64,000 bases of DNA from Lagopus muta. Taxonomy: Eukaryota; Chordata; Aves; Galliformes; Phasianidae. This document shows positions 1-12,185 of the stretch, piece after piece. The stretch lies in assembly GCF_023343835.1 (NCBI RefSeq), contig NC_064472.1, forward strand, positions 43,409,799-43,473,798. The letters run 5' to 3'. The position numbers were made by a program, and so were the translations under genes. How positions within the stretch are numbered: position 1 is the first letter of the stretch; every line of letters begins with the position of its first letter. The notes below the pieces were generated by a model, which was not told where the DNA came from, searched no databases, and worked only from the letters and a program-made list of their open reading frames with translations.

Positions 1-611
1 GTCACTTCCCCACCTCTCCAGCATGTCGTAAGTGGGCAAGTCTTGCATTACTTTTGTTTATTACTGAAGGTCCTTCACTTTGGAAGTCTCTGACACAACC
101 TTTTAGCAAAGGGTCAGCTCCATCTTCCAGCTTTTAAAGTGGTATACTCCTTCTCCAGCCTAAAAATACATGACATCTGGGGAAAAAGGAGATGGCCTGG
201 GTTAAGTGAGCTCATGCTCATCTCACAGTTTGAAAATCAGCAGGTCTTCTGTGCTTTAATTGCTGCTCTTATGAGACAAGATGAGCAAGGTGATTGCAAG
301 AAATTCCAGAGATCATTACTTGGAAAGGTGTGGGGTTTCAGGGATGTACTGCATTTAGGAAGAGCATCATAAAATGGAGTGAAAACAGAAGAAAGCTTGC
401 TTGAGTTATGGGAAGAAGAATGATGTTGCTTTGATTTTATTTGTGTACATACCCTGGGCAGAGCAGATGCTTTAGATGCTGAACTGGTTTTTGCTTTGTT
501 TTGTTTTTAATGAGCATCACTTGTCAACTGAATGTTTCTGGTATAGCAAAGCACACCAGGTGTGGAACTTTCCACATGGCATGAAATCATTCGTAGAATT
601 GCCTAAATCAT
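1..611. other. No gene seen
   Basis: Ordinary AT-rich vertebrate non-coding sequence. The short open frames have no recognisable composition or family. Nothing further is supported here. Confidence 0.6.
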
Positions 612-1860
612 TGGTGTCCAACTTTTTGGCCTGCCTACGTGAAGAGTGTGGGACAAACAAAGACATTAAGAACAAAAGACACTGCAAATGAATAAACAAG
701 CTTGGCAGCTTCTTGTGTCATATGTAAAGATGCACAAGGTGCCTGGCTGGTACGCGTGACCAAAGGGTTCTTACAGGGGGGATAAAAAAGTTGGAAGCAC
801 CTATGTTTGTAAAAGGTCTTCATTTTGCACCAGCAATGGAGTCAATGCCTCACTTGCCACAAAGGTGGCAGTGTATGCAGCAGTCTTGAGCTGCATACAC
901 TTTTGCTTTGAAAGTAATGCCTCCTATTTATTTTCACAGAAACTACAACAGATAAAAGAGCACAGTAACACTATTTGATAGCGCAGATTTTCAGCTACAA
1001 AACACTTTTTCAACATAGTCACTACCATTACCTATACATTTTCACGCACAATGAACAAGAGCCTGCTTGTAAGAATCTGCACAAGTGGAGGAAACCCACT
1101 ACTGCTGTCACCACTGCTGCAACACACTGCCACCGCCTCACTGTGCCCACATCCACTGTTTGGTCACCATTAATGTTCAACAAGTGTTAATGAATGCCAG
1201 TGGGTGCCATTTTATTCCACATGGAGGAAATCAATGACACACCTTTGCTTCATTTAGATTTCCAAGTCAGATTCCATTTTGCCAGACTGCCCCTCTGTTG
1301 CCATCCATCACACTGCAACAACATGTAATAGAGTATGTGTGGGAAGGTTCCACATCTACTGTCATACCATCTTTTGACATCGTGGACCAAGGTAATAAAA
1401 TAGCAGACATTACTTTTGGAGCTCAGAAAATATATAGTTCATGCATATAAGTAATAAAACTTATTTTTATATTTTATATTTTTTATTAAACCAGAGTGCA
1501 GCAACAACTCTGAACCAGTGGGATATTTGACCTCGTTTTTCTGAAATTAACATATCACCCTGGTTCAATAGCAATGGCTGCAATTCTCAGTGAGGCCTTG
1601 AGGTGTTCATCAGAGATTTTTTTATGACATTTTACTTCTTCTGTACTTCATTTTTGAAAACAGTTGTTCACAAATGTACATACTGCCGAGCAGTGATGAC
1701 ATAAATAAGCTGTGATTATGAAAAGAGGGATATTTTTCTCTGATAAGAAAGAGCTTATAAAAGTAAAGAGACATGGTCAGATTTTTGAATTGAATGTCTG
1801 ACTCCATACACTCCATTTGAAAATTCCCAGGTATTGTATTTATGTAAACTGAAAATGGAT
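612..1860. mobile_element. hAT/Charlie-like element with nested mariner (Charlie-Galluhop type), copy 1
   Basis: A terminal stretch containing 'CCAACTTTTTGGCCTGCC' (near 616) opens this repeat. A mariner-type element sits inside it, and the right part (about 1490-1860) resembles the 3' part of a Charlie-type hAT transposon. The same arrangement recurs at about 7275-8420, where both flanks and the mariner match with heavy divergence. In both copies the mariner follows a GCTGCATAyA motif, so the nested structure appears to have been copied as a unit. I recall a chicken repeat named Charlie-Galluhop with this composition. Copy 1 has roughly 200 bp of extra sequence between the hAT end and the mariner. 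There is no intact transposase. Boundaries are approximate. Confidence 0.7.
895..1432. mobile_element. Mariner (Galluhop-like) non-autonomous element, copy 1
   Basis: The left end reads TGAAAGTAATGCCTCC (about 908-923). The right end, on the opposite strand, reads AAAAGTAATGTCTGC, giving imperfect terminal inverted repeats. The body is only about 0.5 kb and lacks the transposase core, so it is an internally deleted element. It is nested in the hAT-like repeat. The exact TA target duplication could not be fixed. Confidence 0.7.
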
Positions 1861-4800
1861 TTGCAAATATACAAACAGAAAAAAAATTTTTTTTTTTTCA
1901 ATCTTGAAGCTTGTTCTCAAATTCCTTTTCACAACAAATATGTTCCAAGACACTTTGGAACACCAAGATCAAAGCCTTAACTATAAAACAGTCATAATGA
2001 TGGTGGCCTAGTTTTTTCAACAGTATTTCAGAGAGCAATTTACTTCTAATGTCACAGACTCATGATCTCAGACATGAAAGAACCTATCAATTCCCTTAAT
2101 TTAAATGGGTTTTGGACACAGCCCAATGGAAGGAGAAAAAAAGTGACAACAGGAAAATAGGTACAATTCTAGCCATGCAATGGAAAATAATCCACAAGCC
2201 TGCAGAGAAGTAGGGAGGAAAGATAAAGAGGATGGGCAAGGAGACACAAAGTAGCTCCCACCCCACTGAGGCAGCTGATGCCATCCTGCCAAGAGCTTTG
2301 CCATGGGGAGCCCATAACTGGTTCATGGGGTAGACACAGGGGCAGCTGTTTGCCTGCCTTGGATGCTTATGCTGGGAGTTTCTGCTTGCAGAGACTTGTT
2401 CTTCAAGTGAAATTCCATGTTTTCTAGTGGAAGGAAACTACAGTGCAAATAATGGGCAAAAGTTAATGCACTTCTTGTTTTGGCACCAAGATTTTCTGGA
2501 GCTGCTTTGTGCTTGGGGGAAGACAGTGTACACTCCCATCCTGCTTTATCTGAATGCAGCCTGGATGGATTCAGAACGCTTGTGTGTGGTTTAACTATTC
2601 CCACTCACAGTAGGGTACGCCCTTTTATTTTCCTTCCAGAGTACTGCTTCATTATTATGCCAAACTGTGGAAACATCACTAATGTTTTGTCATCATCCTC
2701 AACAGCTGTTTAGAAGTTTAGTGCCCCAGGACACTTTGAGATCCCCCTCTGCCATTCAGCAAAGACACGCTCAGCCCAGTGGTGGCACTGGACTAGTCAG
2801 AATTTAAAACCAGATCCTGCACGTCAATTAGTCAATTTTGTAGCTATCCTAACTCTTGCCTTTCTGTTATTCCTGAGATCAATCTGACTCAAAAGTCATG
2901 GTATGAAGAATATGCCCAGTATACAAACTACATATTTGACAAATTTACACTTATAAAGAAGAAATTTACCAACTTCTGATATTCCGTTGCTCTTTTTATT
3001 ATCATGTGCTACTGCTATGAATAATCAGTTCATAACATAGAACACGCAGAAGTATACTCAATTTTCATTCAGATAAATCTTGGGCACATTGTTTATGATC
3101 ATTTTTTAAACAGAGCAACAACACAAGGCTTGCCTATAATTGAAATGATACATTAATTATCCAGGAATACCTCATTCTCATGCCTACAGCTGCTGTCATC
3201 TTTTATGCTACAGTATAAAATTGTTATTTTTAAATGTTTATTTGTTATTTTTGGGTTATTTTTAACCCAAAGTATAAAAAAACCAATTCACTGTGTGAAT
3301 AGCTGTATTCTTTCTAAGAGCTTATTCTTCTTTCTAATAGTTCCTTCTTTGTTGCTTACCCAATTATTTTTAGGTAATATTCATGAAAAATGAAATGACT
3401 GAATGAAGTCTTCTGACTTTGCCAAAAGCCTCAAGCATTCCAGCAGACTGTGGCTTGACATATATGCAGTACTATTTGTTGTCGAAACAACTTCCTTATG
3501 AATATGGCCCGTATTTTGACATCTAGCTATAGAAAATAGACATGCCACAAAAAATGAAAAAAAAGAAGAAAAGAAAAAAAAGAAAAAAAAGAAAAAAAGA
3601 AGAAAAAAAGGAAAAAAGAAAAAAAAAAAGAAAAAAAAAGAAAAAAGGAAAAAAAGAAAAAAAAGAAAAAGAAAAAAAAAAAAGAACAACCCCCACCCCC
3701 ACCCCCCCAGAAAACAACTAGCATTCAATTAAAATGCCTTGACAAGAAAAGAATGATGGTTATGATATCAAGCATTGCAATTGAGGTTATTACTTAGTTC
3801 TTCCTTGAGAAACAGCAGTAAATAGCATCCTACCCACTCCCAACCTCTTTTTTGATGTCAGCAGCACCTGGCCTGCATTGGAGGTATGGGGACAGGCTGA
3901 AAATGCACTTTCAGCCAGAATGCTGTCTTTGCAGTCCTTCTGGCACTTTGCAGGGCAGGCTGTCCTCATGTTTCAGTCCCCACTGTCTCTTATAGTGCAG
4001 AGTAGGCTGCACTCTGCAGTGAGAGGCTGTCTGGGGAAAGAGGGTAAAGCAACCTGGAGGGAAAGAGCTGCTCATACAGAATTCCCAGCAAGGCAAAAGA
4101 ACTTCCCACCCTTTGCCCAACTAGAGAGAGAGAATGTGTAAATGTAGACAGCACCTAACGTGAGCCACAGTTTTCTTTGTAAAGGGTAACTGGTGCACAC
4201 TCATATCTTTGCTGAGATTAAGAAATGAAGGAAATACTAGTTTTGAACAAAAGTCACATGAATAGCAGTGACGATATCAGTGCTTTAAGCAGGCGGGGAG
4301 CCTTACAGATCTTATGAACAGAAACAAGTTAGGCCATGGCCATGCTGGAGGTGTCTGCATTATCTATCTTTCATTATCCAGAAAAATCAGGCTCCTCCAT
4401 GTTAGCATCTTTTTGGTTCTTCAGCATGAGCAGGAGTGATAATTTGACTCCATTCTTTTTAGCAGCCTTTAGAGAATTTTCTGGGAGTTTGTGCAATTAA
4501 TGCCCATTGAAATGCAATATTTTTGAGAGAATTTGAGTGATTTAGTTTTGTTTTCTGAAAAGACAATGATACTAGGTCTGTGAAAAGGATAACTGAATGA
4601 ACATGGACACTGTTGTGGGAATGAAGTCAGAGAGTAAAAAGAGAGTGTGCAGCAGAGAAGGAAAAGAAAAACACCCCAGTCAGATTTTGACAAGACAGAA
4701 AATACAGAGGCAGTAGGAATGCTGAAAGATATAATGACCACATTTGTCTGTTGTGAAATTATCATGTCCATGCAGCCTTATTTCTGCAGATCATCCCTTT

Positions 4801-7274
4801 ATCTCAAAGGTTACAATAACAAGAACTATCTACTGCCTGAAGTTTGGAAAATAAAAATTTTTTACTTCAGCAGAGTTGCAAACAATTTTGCTGCTGTATG
4901 TAAGAAAATAACTTATTTATTTTGCATCTATTAGAAGTAAATATATTTTTGTCTGTGTGCATCTTTGTAACGCATTGGTATGGGTATAAAAAATATCCAA
5001 CAGTGCTATTAGTGGTTATAAAAAAAGCTTTCTTAAAAAAATGCCAAGTCCCAGGCAGTTCTGCAGCTTGCCTTGCTCACAGCCTTCAGTGTACCTTTTG
5101 TGAGATGGGAGGATGGAGAAGGCCAGTTTCTTTGTCCTTTCTCTGTGGGTACACAAATCATTGACTTCCTCCCAATAGAAAATACTTTACAATGGAGATG
5201 CCCCATTTTACAAGTGTTGAGGTCACACACGGTGGTGGTGGCTGGACTGAGAATCCTCCCCTGAGGAAAGCAGCTGCAGTGGATCCAAGCCCCTGTGTGG
5301 AATCACAGAGAAGTTTGCTTGCTGTCCAGAAAGAGTGCCACCACTCATTACTCCTCTACAGCCCATGGGTGGCTTGTTGCATGCATTTGGAAAAGGGTGG
5401 CTGTTTGGGGCTTCATTTCATTTTGTGGTTTTGCACTTTGCTTTTAAAGCCCGATGCTGTGCCAGTGCTATACCATAAGTTTTGAAAAAAGGTCTGAGTA
5501 GGATGAGAGGAAAAAAAAAAAAGATCAAAATCTGGGAAACAAAAGAAACTATAAAATGTTACTACTATTATATTAAGCAAAAAGTGAAGGACTATTTCTA
5601 CTGTAACTTTCCTGGGCAGAGCAGGTCATCTTTGTTTCTAAGAAAAATTTTAGATTTTAGTGTCCTCTGATTTCAAATAACTTTCAAGGTGAAAAAAACA
5701 ACATCCATTTATTTCACAGCAAACAGCAGCTGGAGCAAGATCATATAGGCAAATGAGTTTCAGAAACTGGAAAGAAAATAAATCAGCGTACCAGTTCGAT
5801 TTTCAGCATCTTTCTCTGGTCACTAGCTCATACTCACACAGCTTTCCCTTGGGAGACAGCTGCTTTTGTTGCCTGTTCAGTCTCAAGACAGGCTCATTTC
5901 TACCTCTGCATCACAAAATAGGAGGTAGAAGAGTCTCTTGTCTGTGCCCCTCTTCAATCATGGCTTTTAACCTTCACCAACTTTACCCAAGACCAATCAT
6001 TGTTCCCTGAGAGTGCCACACAGTCTGCAGAATGTACAATAGAATGAGCTCAATGCTTTCTCTCCCCAAGAAAGGACAAGCAGTTTATTACTATAATAAA
6101 GGTCATGACACTGCTTTCTTGTATTAATGCTGTATTTCTAGAAAGATCATGCAGCTCAGATGATAAAAATAACAATTCTCTGTGAGAACACTGAGACTTC
6201 ATCTTTCAGGCAGTTTACATAATTAAGCTATTCTCAGTCACCTTAAGATTTTGAAGGCTTAAACAACTGATGAGTTTAATTAAGTATAATTCATCTATTC
6301 CAAAACCCATAGGCTAGTAATGAAATTAGGTGATTGTTTGCTTTGCATTAACCGCTACAAGCTCTATGCAGCAAACTCATCCTTAGTACACAAAGCAAGC
6401 AGCAAAAAACTATCATCCCCTCAACAGTGATAGCATTTAAGAATTGTTTGACCCCTTGCAGAATGGTACTCCAGCATGCTAACCCAACTGTACTACAACA
6501 AAAATCCACGTGCTCCCCAAAGCACTGCAAGAGCCCGTAACTCTTTTACCATGGCTAATTCTGCTGGGCCTTTCTGTCTCCAGGACCCAGCCTCAGTTGT
6601 TGGCTGCTGTCACCTGTGGCTTGTCCAGTACTTACTATATCTGTAAGGAAATTGTTGTGCTGCACTTCATTGAGAGGAATTTTCTCCAGGTGGGGAGTGG
6701 AAGAATTGCCTCTGTCCATAATAGAGGCAAGCCTCCAAAAAACAATGGAAACTCAGTCCCCAAAACAGAACTTGGGAAGATGTAAACATTTCCTTATTAC
6801 TATAGGTAAGTGTTTGGACATTTCTTTTTAATTTACACTCATGCTTAACCTACTCCAGAACTGTGCTGTAGTTGACCACTGGAGGAGCACATCTTCCACC
6901 TCTTCTATCTCAGGAGCTCAGCAGAGAAGGAATATTTCCACTGCAGAGTCACAGATCTAGGGGAATTTGAAGTCTATTGCTCTGCTTTCACATAACTTCT
7001 GCATAAATCCAGAAGTAGTCACTGATCAGGATATGGCTGATAAAGAGCACCCTGAACATATACACCAGTGAAGAAACACCCACTGGTTATAATGAGGGGA
7101 AGTGGGTGGTGCATGAGAGAAATAGGAAGGTCGGTGGTACTCCAGGAGCTGCATCAGGAAACAGACAGGGCTTGTAGCTGGCAAGGAGCATACTTGTTTC
7201 TCTTTCAAGTCATGATTCTTCTGTTTATCAACATAGGAAAATAATGAGTTGTAGCACTAGAACAAGGCTTTAAA
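1861..7274. other. Non-coding interval, no gene seen
   Basis: No exon, RNA gene or full transposon was recognised on either strand. The interval holds the purine tract listed separately at 3556-3709, plus AT-rich unique-looking DNA. The minus-strand frames near 3381-3728 made almost entirely of Phe are translations of that tract, not genes. Confidence 0.6.
3556..3709. repeat. 131-nt uninterrupted purine tract followed by C-rich block
   Basis: Positions 3556-3686 contain only A and G on the plus strand, as A-runs of 3-12 broken by single or double G. The sequence then switches to a C-rich block (3687-3709). The pattern is a degenerate (A)nG microsatellite. It could adopt triplex-type structures, but that is inference from composition. 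Confidence 0.9.
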
Positions 7275-8420
7275 CCATGGTTGTCAAACCTTTTGGCCTA
7301 TCTGAGCTGCACTGAGTGAAGAGGAATTGTTTTGGGCTGCATATATGTAAGAAACTCCAAAAATATTGACTGCTGTTTATTTCTACAAGTTATTTCTATT
7401 GGTAACTATAATTCATACAAAGAGAACAATAACACTATTTGATAGAGTGAATTCTCAACTAGGAAACACTTTTTTTTAACACAGTAATCACCATTAGCCA
7501 TTTTCAGTGGCCATTATGTAGAGCCTGCATGCTGCACTCCTAAAAATTTGCACCAGTGAAGGTGACTCACTGTTGCACAGCTGCTATGACAGTGTTGTTG
7601 CTGAGATGGTGTCACCCACCACCTCACTGTGTTCACATCCACTGTTTTGTCTCCATAAATGTTCAGCAAGTGTTGATGAACATTGACAAGTGCAATTTTT
7701 TCCACATGGAGGAATTCAGTTCCACGCCTTTTCTTCGCTCCATGTCAGATTCCATTCTGTCAGACTGCCCTTCTACTGTCATCTGTCACACAACAATAAA
7801 GTGTAGTGGAATATTTGTGGGAATGTTCAGCCTCTACTGCTGCTGCCTCTACTGCCATATCACCAATCTGCCTCTGACGTTGTGGGTTGATGTAATAAAA
7901 CAGAAGGCATATATAATATCGTAGTAGTAGTTAATATATATAAATAAACATTGTAATTTTAACATTTTTTATGAAAACATAAAGAAGAGAACAGCCAGCA
8001 CATAAAATTAGTTGGTTATTCAATGTCTTTTTTGTGAAACCAATGCATCAGACTGATTGGATGGCAGTGGTTGCAATTCTTATTGAGTTCTCAAGGTGTT
8101 CATCAGAGATTTCTGACAAAATTTTACTCATCCTGTGCTTCAATCTTGACAACAACTGTTCACAAATATGCATACTGCCAAAAGTTGATGACATTTATAA
8201 GGCATGACTATGAAGCAAAGAATATATCTCTGCTACGACAGGTCTTATAAAAGTGCAGTAGAGAGACGTTCACATTTTGGGGTCAAATATGTGACTGCAA
8301 CTCTATACATTCAATTTGAAAATTTGCAGATCATGTATTTACGTCGACTGAAATTCCTTCATCACAGTGGAAAGCATGGTTGCTTATTTGTTGATGCTCA
8401 CAGGACTGTGTTTAGCCACT
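7275..8420. mobile_element. hAT/Charlie-like element with nested mariner (Charlie-Galluhop type), copy 2
   Basis: This is a second, diverged copy of the composite at 612-1860, in the same orientation. It contains the left hAT stretch ('CCTTTTGGCCTATCTGAG'), then the mariner, then the right hAT stretch. Shared segments with copy 1 include AGGTGTTCATCAGAGATTT and TGTTCACAAATrTrCATACTGCC. The left arm is shorter than in copy 1. No intact coding frame remains. Confidence 0.7.
7345..7920. mobile_element. Mariner (Galluhop-like) non-autonomous element, copy 2
   Basis: Segments shared with copy 1 include AACACTATTTGATAG, CATCCACTGTTTkGTC and TTCCACATGGAGGAA. The terminal repeats are more decayed than in copy 1, so the ends are approximate. 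The transposase core is absent. Confidence 0.65.
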
Positions 8421-8944
8421 GTATCAAAATGAACACAATTCTTTGCCATCACTTGAGTTAGCAGTGCACTGCTCCCTCCCCATGCCCTTGTTAAAGCCCA
8501 GATAGGGTTCATAATGCAGCAGTGCTCAGTTGTTGCTAAGTGATGGCTATGTGCCCAGGGTGGGAAAATCCTCTAGCTTTAGAATAAGAGGCAAGGACAG
8601 GCTGCACTACTTGTTTTAAAACATCTTGCATGCTTGTTTTGAATGATGCCACTTGGCAATGTTTGTAGGGACTACTGCATCAATGATAACCAGCAGCCTA
8701 TCACTAAGCAGAATGGTCAGTAAAGCCCTTTTACCTCTTTTTTATCTTTCATTACAAATATGTTTAAGAAAAAAACCATCATCCATAGGATTCTTTCTAT
8801 GCACAGGATTTTTGCTGCTTACCTTCAGACAAATAGTAATGTAACTAAAATATACAAATAAAATTCAAAGTATTTGGGAATGTGTAACCATAAAAATAGC
8901 ACTGGGTTTGAAGATATTCTGTCAAAATCACTTGATTTTTTTAT
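8421..8944. other. No gene seen
   Basis: AT-rich non-coding sequence between two repeats. No recognisable feature. Confidence 0.5.
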
Positions 8945-9660
8945 TCAATATTTACCTTTCCTGATTAACTTCTTTATAAATGATATAGATTATGAGATTT
9001 AGTGCACTCTTAGTAAATTTGCAGAAGACACCAAGCTGAATGGTGTGGTTGATACAGCAGAAAGAAGGAATGCCATCCAGAGGGATGTTGATAAACTCAA
9101 CATGCGGGTCCTTATGCACCTAATGAAGTCCAACAATGCAAACTGCAAGGTTTTGCTCTTGGGTTGAGGTAATCCCAGATTACAAACTGGGAGAAGAATG
9201 CAACAGTACCCTACTGATAAGGACTTAGGGGTCCTGACAGATAGAAAACTTAACATGAGCCAGCAGTGTGCACCAGAGTTCAATGACATCCTGGGTTCCA
9301 TCAGAGGAGGAGTGGTTAGCAGGGTCAGGGTGGTGATTGTTCTCCTCTGCTCTGCCCTCATGAGGCTCCAGCTGGAGTGAGGCTTCCAACACAGAAAAGA
9401 TGTATAACTTCTAGAAAGAGAACATAGGAGGGCAATGAAGAAGATCTAAGGGCTGGAGCACCTCTCCTAGCCTGAAGGATTTGGGTTTGTTTAGCCTGGA
9501 AAAGAGAAGACGGCAGGGGGACCTCACTGTGGACCAATATTTAAAGGGAGTTTAGAAACATGAGGGAAATCAACTTTATCACAGGTAGATAGTGATAGAA
9601 CAAGGAGAATGGTTTTAAACTAAAGGAAGAGAGGTTTAGCTCGTATTTAGCTTCTTCACT
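8945..9660 (+). mobile_element. CR1 LINE fragment (reverse-transcriptase C-terminal part)
   Basis: The plus-strand translation, with frame breaks, shows CR1 reverse-transcriptase landmarks. These include a 'KFAEDTKLNG' type segment near 9017-9046, 'KDLGVLTDRKLNMSQQC' near 9216-9270, and the downstream 'GLEHLS' region. The element is 5' truncated and carries several frameshifts and stops, so it is a dead copy. The usual 3' terminal short repeats are not evident. Confidence 0.85.
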
Positions 9661-11921
9661 TTAAGCAAGGCTCTTCACTGTACTCATTGTACTACTACTT
9701 TCTTCTGTTTTTTTAAGTCTGTATCTATACAAAATATGAAACTGACATGAAACTGAGCTGCACTTAGGTGTGTTGGCAGTCAAATGATATTTGCATTTTT
9801 AATAAGCAGAACAGTCCAACAACTAGAAAAAAAAGGCTGTGTCAGAAGGGAGGACCTAGAGCCCTGCTGCCAAAGTCTGGATGTGACACAGACTCCCTTG
9901 GGTAAGCCATGTGTGTGGAAGATCTGTAGTGTGGATGTTGCGACACTGTACTTGCATTGATTACATGCCAAGCTGTGAAACAGCCAGCAGCGCTGGTGTG
10001 GATGCTGTTAGCTTGCCCTCTCTGCGTATAGAGTCTGAAACAAGGAAAACTGCCTGTGAAGGCTGCACCCTTGAGACAGGTGGACCTGCGCTGTAGAGAG
10101 AGAAGGCACTGACAGACTCATCAGTGTCCAGTGTTTGCTCACAGTGTCCAGTGTTTGCTCAGTTGAGCAAACACGTATTGTTAACTGTTACATAAGAAGA
10201 GCTCTCATTGCAGATTAAATAAGCTCAAGGCTGGCATAAAGGACAATTTACATAAGTGTGTGCCAATGCACTGGTGGCTGTCACCAGGACCCTGAACAGT
10301 CTAATCATTTTCCTCTGCTCCACCTTCCCACAATAGCCCCCACAAGTCTCAAATACTGACTGGAATGGCATTAATTTACCATGTTCTGATAATTAAAGAT
10401 TGCAAGCCAGCACTAAAGTCTGAGGCTGCTAACCTCTAATACTAAGAAAGCATCTCACAAGATTTCAACAGGGCTCACACACACTCGAGGCTCAAGTAAC
10501 ATCAATGAACCTTTGCCGTATGCAACTACTGCCAGCTATCAGCAGCGATCAGTTGCTGGTGTGCCAGATCCATCATCGACAAATGGTCGATGATGGTCGA
10601 TGATGATGGTCAAATTACTGATAGCTGACAAGGATGTTGTTAAGTCGATCTATTTAGGCAAGAAGAGCTCAGAGTGTGGAGTTGCCAGAGAAGGGGCAAT
10701 ACGCAAACTGTCCAATGCTCCATGTTTCCTTCTCCTCAGCAGTGGAATACAGGAATAACATTGCCCTCTCGTGGGTAATCGATGAAATGAAAAACGTCAG
10801 CTCCAGTCCTAGTGTGGGCGTGGCCCCGTTGGTTCTGCTAGTCTCTCCCTGCAGCCTCTCGAAATTTTCATTTTGTGTACTCAGATCGTTCAGAGTAGAG
10901 AACTGTATTTTGCAGAGCCAGGACTTCCTTTTGAGTGGAAATCTGTGTGTGCTGACAAGGAGTAACTCTATGAGGCTGTGCCAGAGCTCTGTAAGTGCCA
11001 GGTATTTCAGATCCAGATTCTTTTTATTGTTGGAAGGCAGGAAGAAGCATCAATCTCAGTAATTTAGCCTAGGAGCTAAGACACAGAACTAGGCTTGTGA
11101 CAGTCAAGTAGGTCTGATTTGCTTTCAGAACACCCTTTGTTTCTGTTAATAATGCTCAGCCTGAGCAGTTCAGATCGCAGTTCGTGAGAGAGTTGATGCA
11201 GTGCATTGTGAAGAGATGCAGCATAACTGAGATTCTTCTGAGAAAACATGTGAACTGTTCAGTACTGTTCAGTACTTTAAGTACAACAGTACTGAAAGTC
11301 TATGGTATAGAGGTGGTGACTAGCCTGCCATGATGGCTGTGGAATTTAAAAAGAGTCTGTCCTGAGAAGGTACACACTATGAAGAGAACTGATTTTGGTT
11401 TTTGTCTAGATCTCAGAGAACCTGACTGAAGAAGAATGAGTCAGCTGGTAAAAAGGGGAGGGAGGAGGAGGGGTAAAATCAAGTAGCAGAGTGAATGGTA
11501 GGGTGTGCAGCACTTAGTAAAACCTTAGTCCATGAAAGTTCTTGTTCAGTCTGTCTCCATTTCAATGTACTTGGAAGGAAGAATAAATGGAGAAAGAGCA
11601 AGCATCATCTTGTCTAGAGAACAGGTGCTTTGAAGATCCAGCTGACTGCTGAAATAGTATGGTGGGAGATAAAAGGACTGTCAAAAAGTTCAATGCACAA
11701 AAAATAAGCCACATTTAGATGGCATGTCTTTCAGAGCACTGGAGTGGAGGATAAAGAAAGCGCTTCTAAACAATGGCTGCTTTTATTATTTTGGGTTTTG
11801 CAGGTACACAACATTTAAAGAGAGGTAAATCAAGGTTAATAAAGTCTCTAATTGTATAAAATGACTCTAATTGTATAAAATAGTAATGCCAATTCTGTAG
11901 AAGTTATGAGTAAAGGGAAAT
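9661..11921. other. Non-coding interval, no gene seen
   Basis: No exon or known repeat was recognised, apart from the small tandem and inverted repeat listed at 10122-10174 and a short GTCGATGATG-rich stretch near 10575-10611. The 128-codon frame at 10676-11062 has no recognisable family. Confidence 0.5.
10122..10174. repeat. 20-bp tandem duplication plus 11-bp perfect inverted repeat
   Basis: CAGTGTCCAGTGTTTGCTCA occurs twice back to back (10122-10141 and 10142-10161). The end of the second copy, GTGTTTGCTCA (10151-10161), is followed after GT by its exact reverse complement, TGAGCAAACAC (10164-10174). This forms a short perfect palindrome. Confidence 0.95.
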
Positions 11922-12185
11922 ACAGAATCATAGAATCATAGAATCATTAGGTTGCAAAAGACCTCTTGGTTCATCTAGTCCTACTGTCAGCCCATCACCA
12001 CTCCACCATGCTCACTAACCACATCACTCAGTGCCACATCTACATGTTTCTTAACATCTCTGGAGACAGGAACCCACCACCTCCCTGGGAAGCATTTTCC
12101 AATGCACCACCATTCTTTTAGAGAATAAATCTTTCCTAATATCCAACCTGAACCTTCCTGGCATCACTTGAGGCTATCACATCCC
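11922..12185 (-). mobile_element. CR1 3'-end fragment
   Basis: It begins with the AGAATCATAGAATCATAGAATCAT repeats typical of the CR1 3' terminus seen in reverse orientation. The conserved region around 'ATCTAGTCCTACTG' and the 'GGAAGCATTTTCCAATGCACC' segment follow. It is a short, 5'-truncated copy. Confidence 0.85.

Noticed and set aside
3381-3728. Phe-rich minus-strand frames
   Set aside because: They are translations of the purine tract.
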